The notes under the pieces were generated by a model. That model was not told the origin of the DNA. It saw only the letters and a program-made list of their open reading frames with translations, and ran no database searches. From Syntrophaceae bacterium (GTDB lineage Bacteria; Desulfobacterota; Desulfomonilia; Desulfomonilales; Desulfomonilaceae), in assembly GCA_031292235.1 (NCBI GenBank), contig JARLHM010000109.1, forward strand, positions 1 through 38,250: DNA of 38,250 bases, read 5' to 3'. A program made the translations under genes and the position numbers. Shown here piece after piece: positions 28,803-38,250 of this stretch (position 1 is the first letter of the stretch; the number at the start of each line of letters is the position of its first letter).

Positions 28803-30908
28803 TTAAATATATCCCAAATCCGATAAACGTCTTCTGACAATTTCTTCTTCTTCGGCTGTAAAGCCCTTGCCCTCGTTATCAAAATTCACATCACGCCCGT
28901 ATATTTTGGGGATTTCCGCGGAGATTGAGCTTGTTTCAGGAGGCGCGCCAATGGCTATAGCGCTTCCGAGAATGTTTTCAGGACATTTGAGGCCATATTC
29001 GTTAAAAATGGTCGGGGCAATGTCTCGACATGAAGCGGAACTTACGGTCACATCCATTTTGGCGCCTTTTCGCAAATCACTGAGCCTCGTAGCTATAAAA
29101 ATCCCTTCATGGTCATGGTTGCAAGCGTCAAGGCCGGCCACATTCCCCCTTACCAATAGGCTCTTCATGCCAACATTTCCGACCGAACGTTTGTTAAGGG
29201 AATCAAAATAAACGATTAGGTCAGGAGCGACTCCATTGACTGATCTGTACAATTCTTCAGGCTTTAGCACGACATTGGTCGATCGCTCGCCATTCAACTC
29301 AGGCATCGCGACAAGCTCATCACGCAAATTGTCCCTGAATCTTTCATAGTCCGCTCTTTTTATAATTCCACGCGGCTCTCTTCCCTGAAGATTCATGAAA
29401 ATTCTTGCGTAATATCCACCCTCACTCCAAACATAAGTTTTGTCCCAGTCTATCATGTCCTCGGTCAAGCTGGTTTCCTGAGCTGGCGCCTCTTTCAAGA
29501 CAAGCAGGCCCTTTCTTATAAGCCATTCGTTGATGCAAACTCCTCCAGTAGATTTTTTAGCGCCATGATCGGAAACAATTATGACAGTGGTTTCATCATC
29601 AAGGAGCGCGAGGATTCCGCCAATTTTGTCATCAAGATATTTGTAGAAGTTTGGAATCACATCTTTCCATCGAGCCTCAACCGAATTTCCTGGGTTTTGT
29701 CGCTCATAGTCTCCCCAAAACGCATGTTGGAGACGATCCGGAGCAATCTCGACCATCATAAAGAAATCCCACGGCTCCTTCAGTAAGAGTTCATGGGCGA
29801 CCCTAAACCTAAGATCTACCATGCTGTATAGTCCTTGAAGCAGATTATCCTTTGGCAGGGTCCGGAAATCTCTTATGTCCGAAAGGTACGGATCATTCCC
29901 AAGACACGAAAGTTGATTTATGAGGCCGTGAGGATGTGTAAGATCTGGAGAATCTTCGATGGCCGGGAAGCCTGCAATAGTCACTCCGGAATGGGGCTCA
30001 GCCGGAAATGTCTGGGGTATTCCTACAAGAATCGATCTTTTACCATAGGTCTCAAGATGATCCCAGACTCGTGGGAAAGGGACATGTTTCGAATTGACGG
30101 TTATCACATTATAGTGATCATGGGTCAACCGGTTCCTAAACCCATACAAACCCAATTCACCGGGATCACGTCCCGTGGTGATTGTAGTCCAGGCCGGTAT
30201 GGTTATCGGTGGGTCAGTAGATTTCAGCGGTCCCCAGACCCCATGTCGCATTAACGATTCGATGTTTGCGAGTCTGCTGGATTGATTAAAAATGATACTG
30301 GGAGGGGCGCAATCAAGCCCAATTACCGCGATTTTTCGCGAATTACGGTCCCTGTGTAGTTTAGGAACACTGGCGACACTGAATTCTGGAAATCGTTTTT
30401 CGAGAAAATTAACGACCTGCTCAATGGACTCTTTTAAGTTGAATTGGTCAGTATCAATTACAAAATCCGGGCGCTCAGGCGTCTGAAAGGGCGCCGAGAT
30501 TCCCGTAAATTCGGGTATCAGGCCATGTCTCGCCTTAACATAAAGGCCCTTTGGATCACGAGCCTCACAAACACGCAAAGGACAATTTAAAAATATCTCA
30601 ACAAAATCTCCCGGCTCAAAAACTGATCTGACCGCTCTACGAAGATCTTCCATTGGGGTAATAAACGCGGCGAAGACCATGTTACCAAGATCACTTAGAA
30701 GCTTAGCGATCTCACTAGCCCTTCGAATGTTTTCGGAACGGTCCAAAGCTGAAAAACCAAGGTCTCTGTTTAACCCTGCGCGTAAGACATCTCCATCCAA
30801 AAATGCGCAAGGATGGCCTCTGGCGCCAAATACACTTATTAAAGCGCTAGCTAGGGTTGATTTTCCTGAGCCGGAAAGTCCTGTGAGCCAGATTGTTTTT
30901 CCTGACAT
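28803..30908 (-). CDS. Fusion: adenylylsulfate (APS) kinase plus alkaline-phosphatase-superfamily phosphodiesterase/nucleotide pyrophosphatase
   Basis: Residues 1-180: GLSGSGKST, FLDGDVLRAGLNRDLGFS, DPKGLYVKARHGLIPEFTGISAPFQTPERPD. From about residue 190: VIGLDCAPPSIIF, PITIPAWTTITTGRDPGELGLYGFRNR, DRLQHAFW, VIIVSDHGAKK. Confidence 0.9.
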   Translation of the reverse strand: MSGKTIWLTGLSGSGKSTLASALISVFGARGHPCAFLDGDVLRAGLNRDLGFSALDRSENIRRASEIAKLLSDLGNMVFAAFITPMEDLRRAVRSVFEPGDFVEIFLNCPLRVCEARDPKGLYVKARHGLIPEFTGISAPFQTPERPDFVIDTDQFNLKESIEQVVNFLEKRFPEFSVASVPKLHRDRNSRKIAVIGLDCAPPSIIFNQSSRLANIESLMRHGVWGPLKSTDPPITIPAWTTITTGRDPGELGLYGFRNRLTHDHYNVITVNSKHVPFPRVWDHLETYGKRSILVGIPQTFPAEPHSGVTIAGFPAIEDSPDLTHPHGLINQLSCLGNDPYLSDIRDFRTLPKDNLLQGLYSMVDLRFRVAHELLLKEPWDFFMMVEIAPDRLQHAFWGDYERQNPGNSVEARWKDVIPNFYKYLDDKIGGILALLDDETTVIIVSDHGAKKSTGGVCINEWLIRKGLLVLKEAPAQETSLTEDMIDWDKTYVWSEGGYYARIFMNLQGREPRGIIKRADYERFRDNLRDELVAMPELNGERSTNVVLKPEELYRSVNGVAPDLIVYFDSLNKRSVGNVGMKSLLVRGNVAGLDACNHDHEGIFIATRLSDLRKGAKMDVTVSSASCRDIAPTIFNEYGLKCPENILGSAIAIGAPPETSSISAEIPKIYGRDVNFDNEGKGFTAEEEEIVRRRLSDLGYI

Positions 30909-30931
30909 TTTACCAACTAATCTTGATTTGC

Positions 30932-31522
30932 TTATATTTTAGTCCGATGTTCTAGTGCCCTGCCCAAAGTAAGAGGATCAGCGTATTCTAGTGATCCCCC
31001 AACTGGTATACCGTAAGCTATTCTGGAAACAATAACCCTTATTTCCTTTAGTCGGTCCTTTATGAAAGACGCTGTCGCTTCACCTTCTACCGTTGGATTC
31101 AACGCAAGTATAACTTCAGCGATACGCTCTTCCTTGACTCTGACCAATAACTCGTTCAATCGGATTTCTCCTGGCCCTATACCGTCCAAAGGCGCCATCA
31201 CTCCATGAAGGACATGATAAATTCCTTTGAATTGGCCGGATTTTTCGACGGCCAATAGGTCGAGGGGGCTTTCAACAACGCAAAGTCGAGAACCATCGCG
31301 ACGACTATCTCTGCAAATGTTACACAGATCCTCATCCGTCAGGTGAAAACATCTGGAACAAAGGCGTAAATCTCTTTTGACAATTTCTATCGCTTTTACC
31401 AGATCATCAATTTCCGACCTGTCCGCATTCAAAATAAAAAACGCGTATCGAGTGGCCGTTTTCTCACCGACCCCAGGGAACTTTTTGAGCGAGTTTATCA
31501 GTTTTTCTAACGGACTAGCCAA
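30932..31522 (-). CDS. recR: Recombination protein RecR
   Basis: LINSLKKFPGVGEKTATRYAFFIL, CSRCFHLTDEDLCNIC zinc finger, Toprim VVESPLDLLAVE, RIAYGIPVGGSLEYADPLTLGRALEHR. Confidence 0.95.
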   Translation of the reverse strand: MASPLEKLINSLKKFPGVGEKTATRYAFFILNADRSEIDDLVKAIEIVKRDLRLCSRCFHLTDEDLCNICRDSRRDGSRLCVVESPLDLLAVEKSGQFKGIYHVLHGVMAPLDGIGPGEIRLNELLVRVKEERIAEVILALNPTVEGEATASFIKDRLKEIRVIVSRIAYGIPVGGSLEYADPLTLGRALEHRTKI

Positions 31523-31559
31523 TGAGTTCTTAAACCTTCCAAATAGACCGACAGGTCTA

Positions 31560-31871
31560 TCACGTCAATCCAGGGATTCGTAATCCTCCGGATATCTTTG
31601 CAATTTCTTCAGCGGCCATCTGGCGGGATTTCTCGAGGGCGTCGTTGACTGCGGCAACGATCAAATCTTCCAGGACTTCCTTATCGTCAGCCGCAATTAG
31701 GTCCCTTTCTATGAAAACCGAAAGAATTTCCTGGATTCCGTTGGCTTCAACCCTGACCATGTCTCCTCCTGAACTTCCCACTGTTGAACGGTCAGCCAAT
31801 TGCTCCTGGACCTCCCTGATTTTGACTTGCACACCCTGGGCCTGTTCTATCAAATTCTTTAATCCTAACAC
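31560..31871 (-). CDS. YbaB/EbfC nucleoid-associated protein
   Basis: 103 aa, GGDMVRVEANGIQEILSVFIERDLI...EDLIVAAVNDALEKSRQMAAEEIAKISGGLRIPG, directly upstream of recR. Confidence 0.9.
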   Translation of the reverse strand: MLGLKNLIEQAQGVQVKIREVQEQLADRSTVGSSGGDMVRVEANGIQEILSVFIERDLIAADDKEVLEDLIVAAVNDALEKSRQMAAEEIAKISGGLRIPGLT

Positions 31872-32085
31872 CGATCAGACCTCCAATCCAAAGACGTTTG
31901 TTGAAAAAGATTATTTAATGATTACATTTGCTATTAAATTATATCTATAATTTCTAATATTGGGATGATGATTCTTTTCAGCAATAACCATTTTAGAATA
32001 TTCGAAGTCGGGCGCTCGATTTCTCAGGTCAAGGCTATTCTTAAACCAATAATTTTCAAAAAGGAAGTCTAGAGGCTGGGGTTCA

Positions 32086-33459
32086 ATGAAACGACCCAAA
32101 ATTCTGTTAGTAAATCCCTGGATTCATGACTTCGCCGCCTATGACCTTTGGGCAAAACCACTTGGCCTGCTAGTGCTGGGATCGATGTTACGCCTTCAGG
32201 GTTGGGACCCTGTATTCGTAGACTGCCTGGATCCCCACCATCATTCACTCAAAGATTCACTCACCTCTGGACGGTCACGCGGTAAGTTTCACAAGACCAG
32301 GTTACAAAAACCGGAACCACTGGAGCTTGTTCCCAGAACTTTTTCGCGATATGGAATTTCAGTAGATGAAATCAGGAAAGATCTCGACAATCAGGAACGT
32401 CCTAAGGCAATGCTCATAACCAGCTTGATGACATATTGGTATTCAGGCGTGGCGGAAACAGCGGATTTGCTCCGCGAAGTCTTTCCCGGCGTTCCTTTGA
32501 TTCTGGGAGGCATATACGCTTCGCTCATGCCTGAACACGCTGCTAGAGCAACCATGGTCGATGAGGTCCTGTTGGGCCCGGCTGAACCCCGCCTGACCGA
32601 GACGCTGTATCGATGGACATCACTCAGTCCGGGAACGGACCGGTCAAATCCGCCGATACAATTTACGCCCAATCTCGATTTGCTAAGTTCCGTACGGTTT
32701 CTTCCCGTATTAACTTCTAGAGGTTGCCCTTATCGATGCGTTTACTGCGCCTCGAGGTTAATACAGCCAAATTATCAGCGTCGTGACCCGTTGGAAGTGG
32801 TTCGAGAAATAGAAACAAACATCTTGAAATATAACGTCGATGAAATTGTTCTATATGACGACGCCTTTCTCTGCCACGCCGCTGAACATGCTCTACCGAT
32901 TCTAGACGCATTCTCGTCTCTGAAGCCAAGATTGAGGTGGCATACCCCTAACGGCCTTCACGTTTCTGAAATCAGCCCAAGAGTCGCGTCATCGATGAAA
33001 AATGCCGGATTCAAAACTATTAGATTAGGTCTTGAAAGCACATCTGACCATTTTCATAAAACGTCCGGGGGAAAAACCAATTGGAAAGATTTTGTCAGAG
33101 CTGTGGGATATTTGAAAGACGCAGGCTTTGATACCAGCGAGATTGGAGTTTACCTTCTTGTGGGGCTCCCAGGCCAAACATCCGCTCAAATAGAACAGGA
33201 CGTTGAAAAGGCCCTTGAAGCGGGAGCTTATCCGAAACTGGCGGAATATTCTCCAATCCCCGGTTCGGCGCTTTGGTCCGTGTCGATTAACGCCAGTCGT
33301 TATCCAATTGATAAAGAGCCCCTTTATCAAAATTGTTCCTTATTGCCTGTGGCTACCCCTGAGGTAACCTGGGAGTTTTTATCCAGAATGAGGAAAATGA
33401 TTCGCGAGAGTATGCAATCACCCGGAATTGATCAATCTGGCGCATGTCTGAATAGTTGA
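32086..33459 (+). CDS. B12-binding radical SAM protein
   Basis: N-terminal B12-binding-like KILLVNPW...PLGLLVLGSMLRLQGWDPVFVDC and radical SAM motif TSRGCPYRCVYCAS. Confidence 0.88.
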   Translation: MKRPKILLVNPWIHDFAAYDLWAKPLGLLVLGSMLRLQGWDPVFVDCLDPHHHSLKDSLTSGRSRGKFHKTRLQKPEPLELVPRTFSRYGISVDEIRKDLDNQERPKAMLITSLMTYWYSGVAETADLLREVFPGVPLILGGIYASLMPEHAARATMVDEVLLGPAEPRLTETLYRWTSLSPGTDRSNPPIQFTPNLDLLSSVRFLPVLTSRGCPYRCVYCASRLIQPNYQRRDPLEVVREIETNILKYNVDEIVLYDDAFLCHAAEHALPILDAFSSLKPRLRWHTPNGLHVSEISPRVASSMKNAGFKTIRLGLESTSDHFHKTSGGKTNWKDFVRAVGYLKDAGFDTSEIGVYLLVGLPGQTSAQIEQDVEKALEAGAYPKLAEYSPIPGSALWSVSINASRYPIDKEPLYQNCSLLPVATPEVTWEFLSRMRKMIRESMQSPGIDQSGACLNS

Positions 33460-33538
33460 CAGGCAGAGAGCATACTGATAAAAAAGATATAATTCTTCAT
33501 CCAAAAACAAATAACAAAATTGGGAAAGTGAGATAATT

Positions 33539-36500
33539 ATGGCCCAACCGAAGGATGTTGTAGGCGCCGCTCTTGTCGTCGGTGGCGGCATAGCAGGCGT
33601 TCAGGCCTCGTTAGACCTGGCGGAATCGGGTTATAAGGTTTACCTGGTTGAAAGTCAGACAGGTATTGGCGGGCGTATGGCTCAGCTTGACAAGACCTTC
33701 CCTACGAACGATTGCTCGACCTGTATATTTTCCCCAAAATTGGTTACGGTAGGCCAAAACCCCAATATAGAGCTTCTATCCTATAGTGAGGTTGATGATA
33801 TCCAGGGCGAAGCGGGCCGCTTCAAAGTTCGTATAAAACAGAAATCCCGATACATTCGAAAAGATCGGTGCAAAGCATGTGGAGATTGCGCCACAGCCTG
33901 CCCGGTAAAAGTTCCTAACGCCTTTGATCAGGAATTGAGCAAACGCTCCGCGACCTATCGACTGTTCCCCCAGACCATACCGCAAACTTTTGTCATTGAT
34001 AAAGCGGACCGCGCCCCATGTGTAATTGCTTGTCCCGCGCACATAAATGTCCAGGGTTATGTGGCCCTAATAGGTAAGGGCAAATATAAGGAAGCTGTTG
34101 AATTAATCTACCAGAACCTTCCATTGCCGGGGGTCTTGGGCAGGGTCTGTCCGCATCCTTGCGAAACGGCCTGCCGTCGGACGGAAAAGGACCAGCCGAT
34201 ATCGATATGTAAACTAAAAAGGTTCGCTGCGGACCAGGTGGATTATTCATCACTGACAATCCCGGAAATTACCCCCCGTGAGGAAAAGGTAGCTATCGTA
34301 GGTTCCGGCCCCGCAGGACTATCAGCCGCCTACTACCTTGCTCTAAAAGGTTATAAGGTTTCTATGTTGGAAGCCGCCCCAGTGTTAGGTGGTTGGCTGC
34401 GTGTTGGAATTCCGGAATACAGACTACCCAGGGATGTGCTCGAAAAAGAGATCAACCACATTTTGAGTCTCGGGGTGGAAGCCAAAACCAATACCGCCCT
34501 GGGCAAGGACTTGAGCATTGATGATCTTAAAAATCAAGGCTACAAAGCGATATTCCTCGGTGTCGGATGTCAGAAGGGCGCCAAACTCGCCATTCCTGGA
34601 GAAGACTCTTCCGGCGTTATTCAGGGAGTGGATTTCCTCAAAGACGCGGCCCTAGGAAAGAAGTTCGAAGGAATCAAAAAGGCCGTCGTTATAGGTGGTG
34701 GAAATGTCGCCGTTGACGCTGCAAGGACTTTAGTAAGGCTGGGGGCTGATTCCACTATTCTTTACCGACGATCAAGGGCTGAAATGCCCGCATTTGAAGA
34801 AGAAGTCCATGCCGCTTTGGAAGAAGGCGTGAAGATTCAGTTCCTGGCGGCGCCGGTTGAAGTTGTAGTTTCCGGAGGAAAAGTAACCGGGCTTAAAGCT
34901 GTACGCATGGAATTGGGCGAGCCTGACGCTAGCGGGCGACGTCGACCTGTGCCTGTCACCGGTTCTGAATATGTTATTGACACGGACACGATTATTCCGG
35001 CAATCGGCCAGATTATTGATCCGGGTCTCTGGGATTCCATGGGGGCTTTGGCGCAGACGAGAAGGAACACTATCGAGAGTGACAAAGTCACGTTCGCGAC
35101 TTCAATCGAAGGAGTGTTTGCGGGCGGTGACGCTGTTTCCGGACCCGCAACGGTCGTGGAAGCGGTGGCCGCCGGCAAAGAGGTCGCAGAATCGATCCAC
35201 AGGTTCATCAATGGGATGGACCTTGCCGAAGGGAGACCTTTTAAATTCCCTGAGAATCCAGAATACCCACCTATCCCCGAGGAACTTAAAAACGAACCTA
35301 GGGCGATCACCCCTGAAATCGCGACAACTGAACGAAAGGGTTTTAAAGAAGTTGAACTTGTCCTGGCAGAAGAAGATGCCCTACGGGAAGCTAATAGATG
35401 TTTGAATTGTGGTGTGTGTTCTGAGTGTATGGAATGCGTCAAGGCGTGCCCTGCGCAAGCTATAGATCATACGATGGAAGACGCCTTTCTTGATGTTGAG
35501 GTGGGCTCAGTAATTCTGTCCACGGGTTATGAGATGATTGACCCTGGGAAGATTCGTGGTGAATTCTCATACGGCACGGCCCCAAACGTTCTGACAAACA
35601 TGGAATTCGAAAGAATGCTCAGCGCATCGGGTCCTAACGCCGGTGAAGTAAGAAGACCATCTGACGAAAAACATCCCCAAAAGGTGGCGTGGATTCAGTG
35701 CGTCGGTTCACGGGACGCGCAAAAAGGCATGCCTCACTGTAGTTCTATCTGCTGTATGGCGTCCATCAAGGAAGCGGTCATAGCCAAAGAGCACGACACC
35801 AATATCGAGCCTACAATTTTCTACATGGATATTCGGGCTTATGGGAAGGACTTTGACGCATATTACGAAAGAGCAAAGAACTCTGGAGCTGTTCGGTTTA
35901 TAAGGTCAATGGTCAGCCGGGTCGTTGAAGATCCGTTGACCCATAACCTTCAAATCACTTATCTCGATGAACAGCAAAAGCTTGTGACGGAAACTTTCGA
36001 CATGGTCGTGCTAGCCGTGGGGCTCAAGACATCCGAACAATCGATAGAACTTGCCGGCAAGCTGGGCATTGGTCTCAACGAATCCAAATTCTGCTCTACA
36101 ACTTCTTTTGAACCAGTTTCTACAAACCGGCCGGGGATCTTTGTCGCAGGTATGTTCCAAGGACCTAAAGACATCCCTCAGACCGTTATGGAAGCGTCAG
36201 CAGCGGCTGGCGCCTCATCAAAACTGCTGACTTCAGCCCGAAACACGTTGGCTGTAAAACAGGAATTCCCGCCTCAAAGAGACGTTTCCGGGGAAGAGCC
36301 ACGAATTGGGGTTTTCATTTGCCGATGCGGTATAAACATCGCCAATGTTGTAGATGTGCCGCGTGTCGTTGAACATGTCAGGAACCTGCCCAATGTGGTA
36401 TTCGCTGACGAGAAACTGTTTACATGTTCACAGGACACTCAGGAACAGTTCCTTGACATCATTAAGGAACATAATCTTAACCGTGTAGTTGTGTCCGCAT

Positions 36501-37975
36501 GCAGTCCCAGGACGCATGAACCCATGTTCCAGTTAACCATGGAAAAGGCAGGGTTGAATCCTTACCTTTTCACGATGACCAACATCAGAGACCAGTGTTC
36601 CTGGGTCCACGCCCACAACAAAGAAGGGGCCACATTGAAGGCCATGGACCTAGCCAGGATGGCGATCGCTCGCGCTAGACGCCTGGCCCCATTGCAGAAA
36701 TCGAAAATGGATGTCGTTCATGACGCCCTCGTATTGGGTGGCGGTGTCTCAGGTATTACAGCGGCGCTTAATCTGGCTGATCAGGGATTTCACGTATATC
36801 TGGTAGAAAAATCAGATAAACTTGGTGGAAACGCTCTATACATCGAACGTACTATTCAAGGTGAACCTATCAAACCGTTTGTTGACGACCTGGTCAAAAA
36901 AGTCGAAAACCATTCCAAGATAGAAGTTTTCAAAAACGCTTCTTTTACAAACCTGTCAGGACATGTCGCCCATTTCAAGGGAACAATCCTCAATGGTGAT
37001 GGAAACGGGAAAGATATCGAATTCGGCGCCGCAATAATCGCTACCGGAGGTGTAGAGTCCAAGCCCAGAGAATATTTGTTCGGAGAAAGCAAGGCTGTTG
37101 AGACCCAGCATTCTCTGGAAGAACGAATAATCGCGGGCGACCCGAGTCTCAAGAATGTCAAAAACGCCGTATTCATACAGTGTGTAGGTTCGCGTGACGA
37201 GGAACGCCCCTACTGTTCCAAGATATGCTGTTCAGGGTCCGTGCGTCTTGCCGGTCGGTTAAGGGAGATTAACCCAAACGCGAACATTTACATACTTTTT
37301 AGAGATCTTAGAACTTATGGACTGCTTGAAAAGTTTTACGCCGAAGCCAGGAAAGCGGGAGTCATATTTGTACGGTTTGATCCAGAAAACAAACCGGTGT
37401 GCGAGATGGCTGGAGACAAAGTGAAAGTTACTGTCAAAGACCCCGCACTGGACCGCGATATGACCATCATGGCTGACCTGGTGACTCTTGCAGCGGCTAT
37501 TGACCCTGGAGAAACAAACAAGCAAATGGGTCAGTTGTTCAAGGTTACAGTTAATTCATACGGGTACTTCGTTGAAGCCCACATGAAACTTCGGCCAGTT
37601 GACTTCACGACAGAAGGAGTGTTTCTCGCCGGATTGGCCCATTATCCCAAACCTATTGATGAGTCTATAGCTCAGGCTACCGCGGCGGCGCAAAGGGCGT
37701 CTATCATCATAAGTCAGGAGCAGATGACGTTCCCTGGCGTAATATCCAAGGTTGATCCTGACAAGTGCGCAGCATGCCTGACATGTGTGAGACTTTGTCC
37801 ATATGGCGCACCGTTCATCAATGAGGACCACAAGGCGGAGATAGTCCCGGCCCTGTGCCAGGGATGTGGGATATGCTCGTCCGTTTGCCCGGGCAACGCA
37901 ATTGATCTTCAGCATTTTAGGGATGACCAGGTATTCGCTGAGATAGACACGTTGCTCGTCAAAGAGGCTTCGTAG
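33539..37975 (+). CDS. HdrA-GltD-HdrA fusion: multi-FAD, multi-[4Fe-4S] heterodisulfide-reductase-A-like protein
   Basis: VVGGGIAGVQASLDLAESG; TNDCSTCIFSPKLV; CKACGDCATACP; GltD-like CPHPCETACRR, VAIVGSGPAGLSAAYYLA and VVIGGGNVAVDAARTLVRLGA; CGVCSECMECVKACP; CVGSRD...CSSICC; ALVLGGGVSGITAALNLADQG; second CVGSRD...CSKICC; C-terminal CAACLTCVRLCP and CQGCGICSSVCP. Confidence 0.92.
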   Translation: MAQPKDVVGAALVVGGGIAGVQASLDLAESGYKVYLVESQTGIGGRMAQLDKTFPTNDCSTCIFSPKLVTVGQNPNIELLSYSEVDDIQGEAGRFKVRIKQKSRYIRKDRCKACGDCATACPVKVPNAFDQELSKRSATYRLFPQTIPQTFVIDKADRAPCVIACPAHINVQGYVALIGKGKYKEAVELIYQNLPLPGVLGRVCPHPCETACRRTEKDQPISICKLKRFAADQVDYSSLTIPEITPREEKVAIVGSGPAGLSAAYYLALKGYKVSMLEAAPVLGGWLRVGIPEYRLPRDVLEKEINHILSLGVEAKTNTALGKDLSIDDLKNQGYKAIFLGVGCQKGAKLAIPGEDSSGVIQGVDFLKDAALGKKFEGIKKAVVIGGGNVAVDAARTLVRLGADSTILYRRSRAEMPAFEEEVHAALEEGVKIQFLAAPVEVVVSGGKVTGLKAVRMELGEPDASGRRRPVPVTGSEYVIDTDTIIPAIGQIIDPGLWDSMGALAQTRRNTIESDKVTFATSIEGVFAGGDAVSGPATVVEAVAAGKEVAESIHRFINGMDLAEGRPFKFPENPEYPPIPEELKNEPRAITPEIATTERKGFKEVELVLAEEDALREANRCLNCGVCSECMECVKACPAQAIDHTMEDAFLDVEVGSVILSTGYEMIDPGKIRGEFSYGTAPNVLTNMEFERMLSASGPNAGEVRRPSDEKHPQKVAWIQCVGSRDAQKGMPHCSSICCMASIKEAVIAKEHDTNIEPTIFYMDIRAYGKDFDAYYERAKNSGAVRFIRSMVSRVVEDPLTHNLQITYLDEQQKLVTETFDMVVLAVGLKTSEQSIELAGKLGIGLNESKFCSTTSFEPVSTNRPGIFVAGMFQGPKDIPQTVMEASAAAGASSKLLTSARNTLAVKQEFPPQRDVSGEEPRIGVFICRCGINIANVVDVPRVVEHVRNLPNVVFADEKLFTCSQDTQEQFLDIIKEHNLNRVVVSACSPRTHEPMFQLTMEKAGLNPYLFTMTNIRDQCSWVHAHNKEGATLKAMDLARMAIARARRLAPLQKSKMDVVHDALVLGGGVSGITAALNLADQGFHVYLVEKSDKLGGNALYIERTIQGEPIKPFVDDLVKKVENHSKIEVFKNASFTNLSGHVAHFKGTILNGDGNGKDIEFGAAIIATGGVESKPREYLFGESKAVETQHSLEERIIAGDPSLKNVKNAVFIQCVGSRDEERPYCSKICCSGSVRLAGRLREINPNANIYILFRDLRTYGLLEKFYAEARKAGVIFVRFDPENKPVCEMAGDKVKVTVKDPALDRDMTIMADLVTLAAAIDPGETNKQMGQLFKVTVNSYGYFVEAHMKLRPVDFTTEGVFLAGLAHYPKPIDESIAQATAAAQRASIIISQEQMTFPGVISKVDPDKCAACLTCVRLCPYGAPFINEDHKAEIVPALCQGCGICSSVCPGNAIDLQHFRDDQVFAEIDTLLVKEAS

Positions 37976-38070
37976 TTCTGCCCGCAGGTTAGAAGGACTG
38001 TCCGTTGTTATAAAGAGGTCGAATCGGAATAACGTTTTGGGATTATATAGCTTCTAAACAGGAGAAGAAA

Positions 38071-38250
38071 ATGCTCCAGGCCAATATGACCGCTTCAGTG
38101 AAAAATTCACCCATGTCGGCGGATTTAATGTCGGTAATAAATCAGTGCTATCAGTGTGGTAAATGTTCCGCGGGTTGTCCAGTTGCTCCTGAGATGGACC
38201 TTTTGCCTCATCAGCTTGTTCGTCTGGCCGTCTTGGGAGATGTGGACAGG
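38071..38250 (+). CDS. HdrC-like iron-sulfur protein, 3'-truncated by the window edge
   Basis: ATG 38071 after aggagaag; MLQANMTASVKNSPMSADLMSVINQCYQCGKCSAGCPVAPEMDLLPHQLVRLAVLGDVDR. Confidence 0.82.
   Translation, partial: MLQANMTASVKNSPMSADLMSVINQCYQCGKCSAGCPVAPEMDLLPHQLVRLAVLGDVDR

Noticed and set aside
34837-35442. 201-aa minus-strand ORF inside the HdrA-GltD fusion
   Set aside because: Antisense to a strongly supported coding region; Ser/Thr/Ala/Pro-rich composition typical of antisense translation, with no recognisable motif.
1-38250. CRISPR arrays, tRNA/rRNA genes, transposases, prophage genes
   Set aside because: Scanned by eye; no regularly spaced repeats, cloverleaf-like sequence or transposase/phage ORFs found. 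A covariance-model scan could still find small RNAs.

Overview
The window looks like a chromosomal segment from an anaerobic, probably aromatic-degrading or syntrophic deltaproteobacterium-like organism; that lineage is inferred from gene content only. From left to right it contains: the 3' end of an ABC-F ATPase; a frameshifted VapB-like antitoxin remnant abutting a small CxC...CxC [2Fe-2S] protein; a benzoyl-CoA-pathway-like cluster (SCP2-type thiolase, Zn-ribbon/OB-fold DUF35 partner, BamA hydrolase, dienoyl-CoA hydratase); an O-methyltransferase and a small membrane protein; trmJ and lgt; a secreted TPR-array protein of about 1700 aa ending in a CHAT-like domain that lacks the expected catalytic His and Cys; ackA; a NadM-like nucleotidyltransferase; an FkbM methyltransferase; a divergent inositol-phosphate synthase/CDP-alcohol phosphotransferase pair; a lipoprotein; an MFS transporter; two small secreted paralog-like proteins sharing an identical 26-nt translation-start block; a MoxR/VWA pair; a PBP1b-like protein with an intact glycosyltransferase but no recognisable transpeptidase motifs; LUD and GHMP-kinase genes; a CysC-phosphodiesterase fusion downstream of ybaB-recR; a B12-binding radical SAM protein; and a 1478-aa HdrA-GltD-HdrA fusion followed by a truncated HdrC. 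The best leads are the secreted TPR/pseudo-CHAT protein, the transpeptidase-dead PBP, the HdrA-GltD-HdrA fusion, the CysC-phosphodiesterase fusion and the BbsAB-like thiolase next to bamA/bamR. I saw no CRISPR array, rRNA, tRNA or transposase. All family calls come from reading motifs and recalled families, with no database search.
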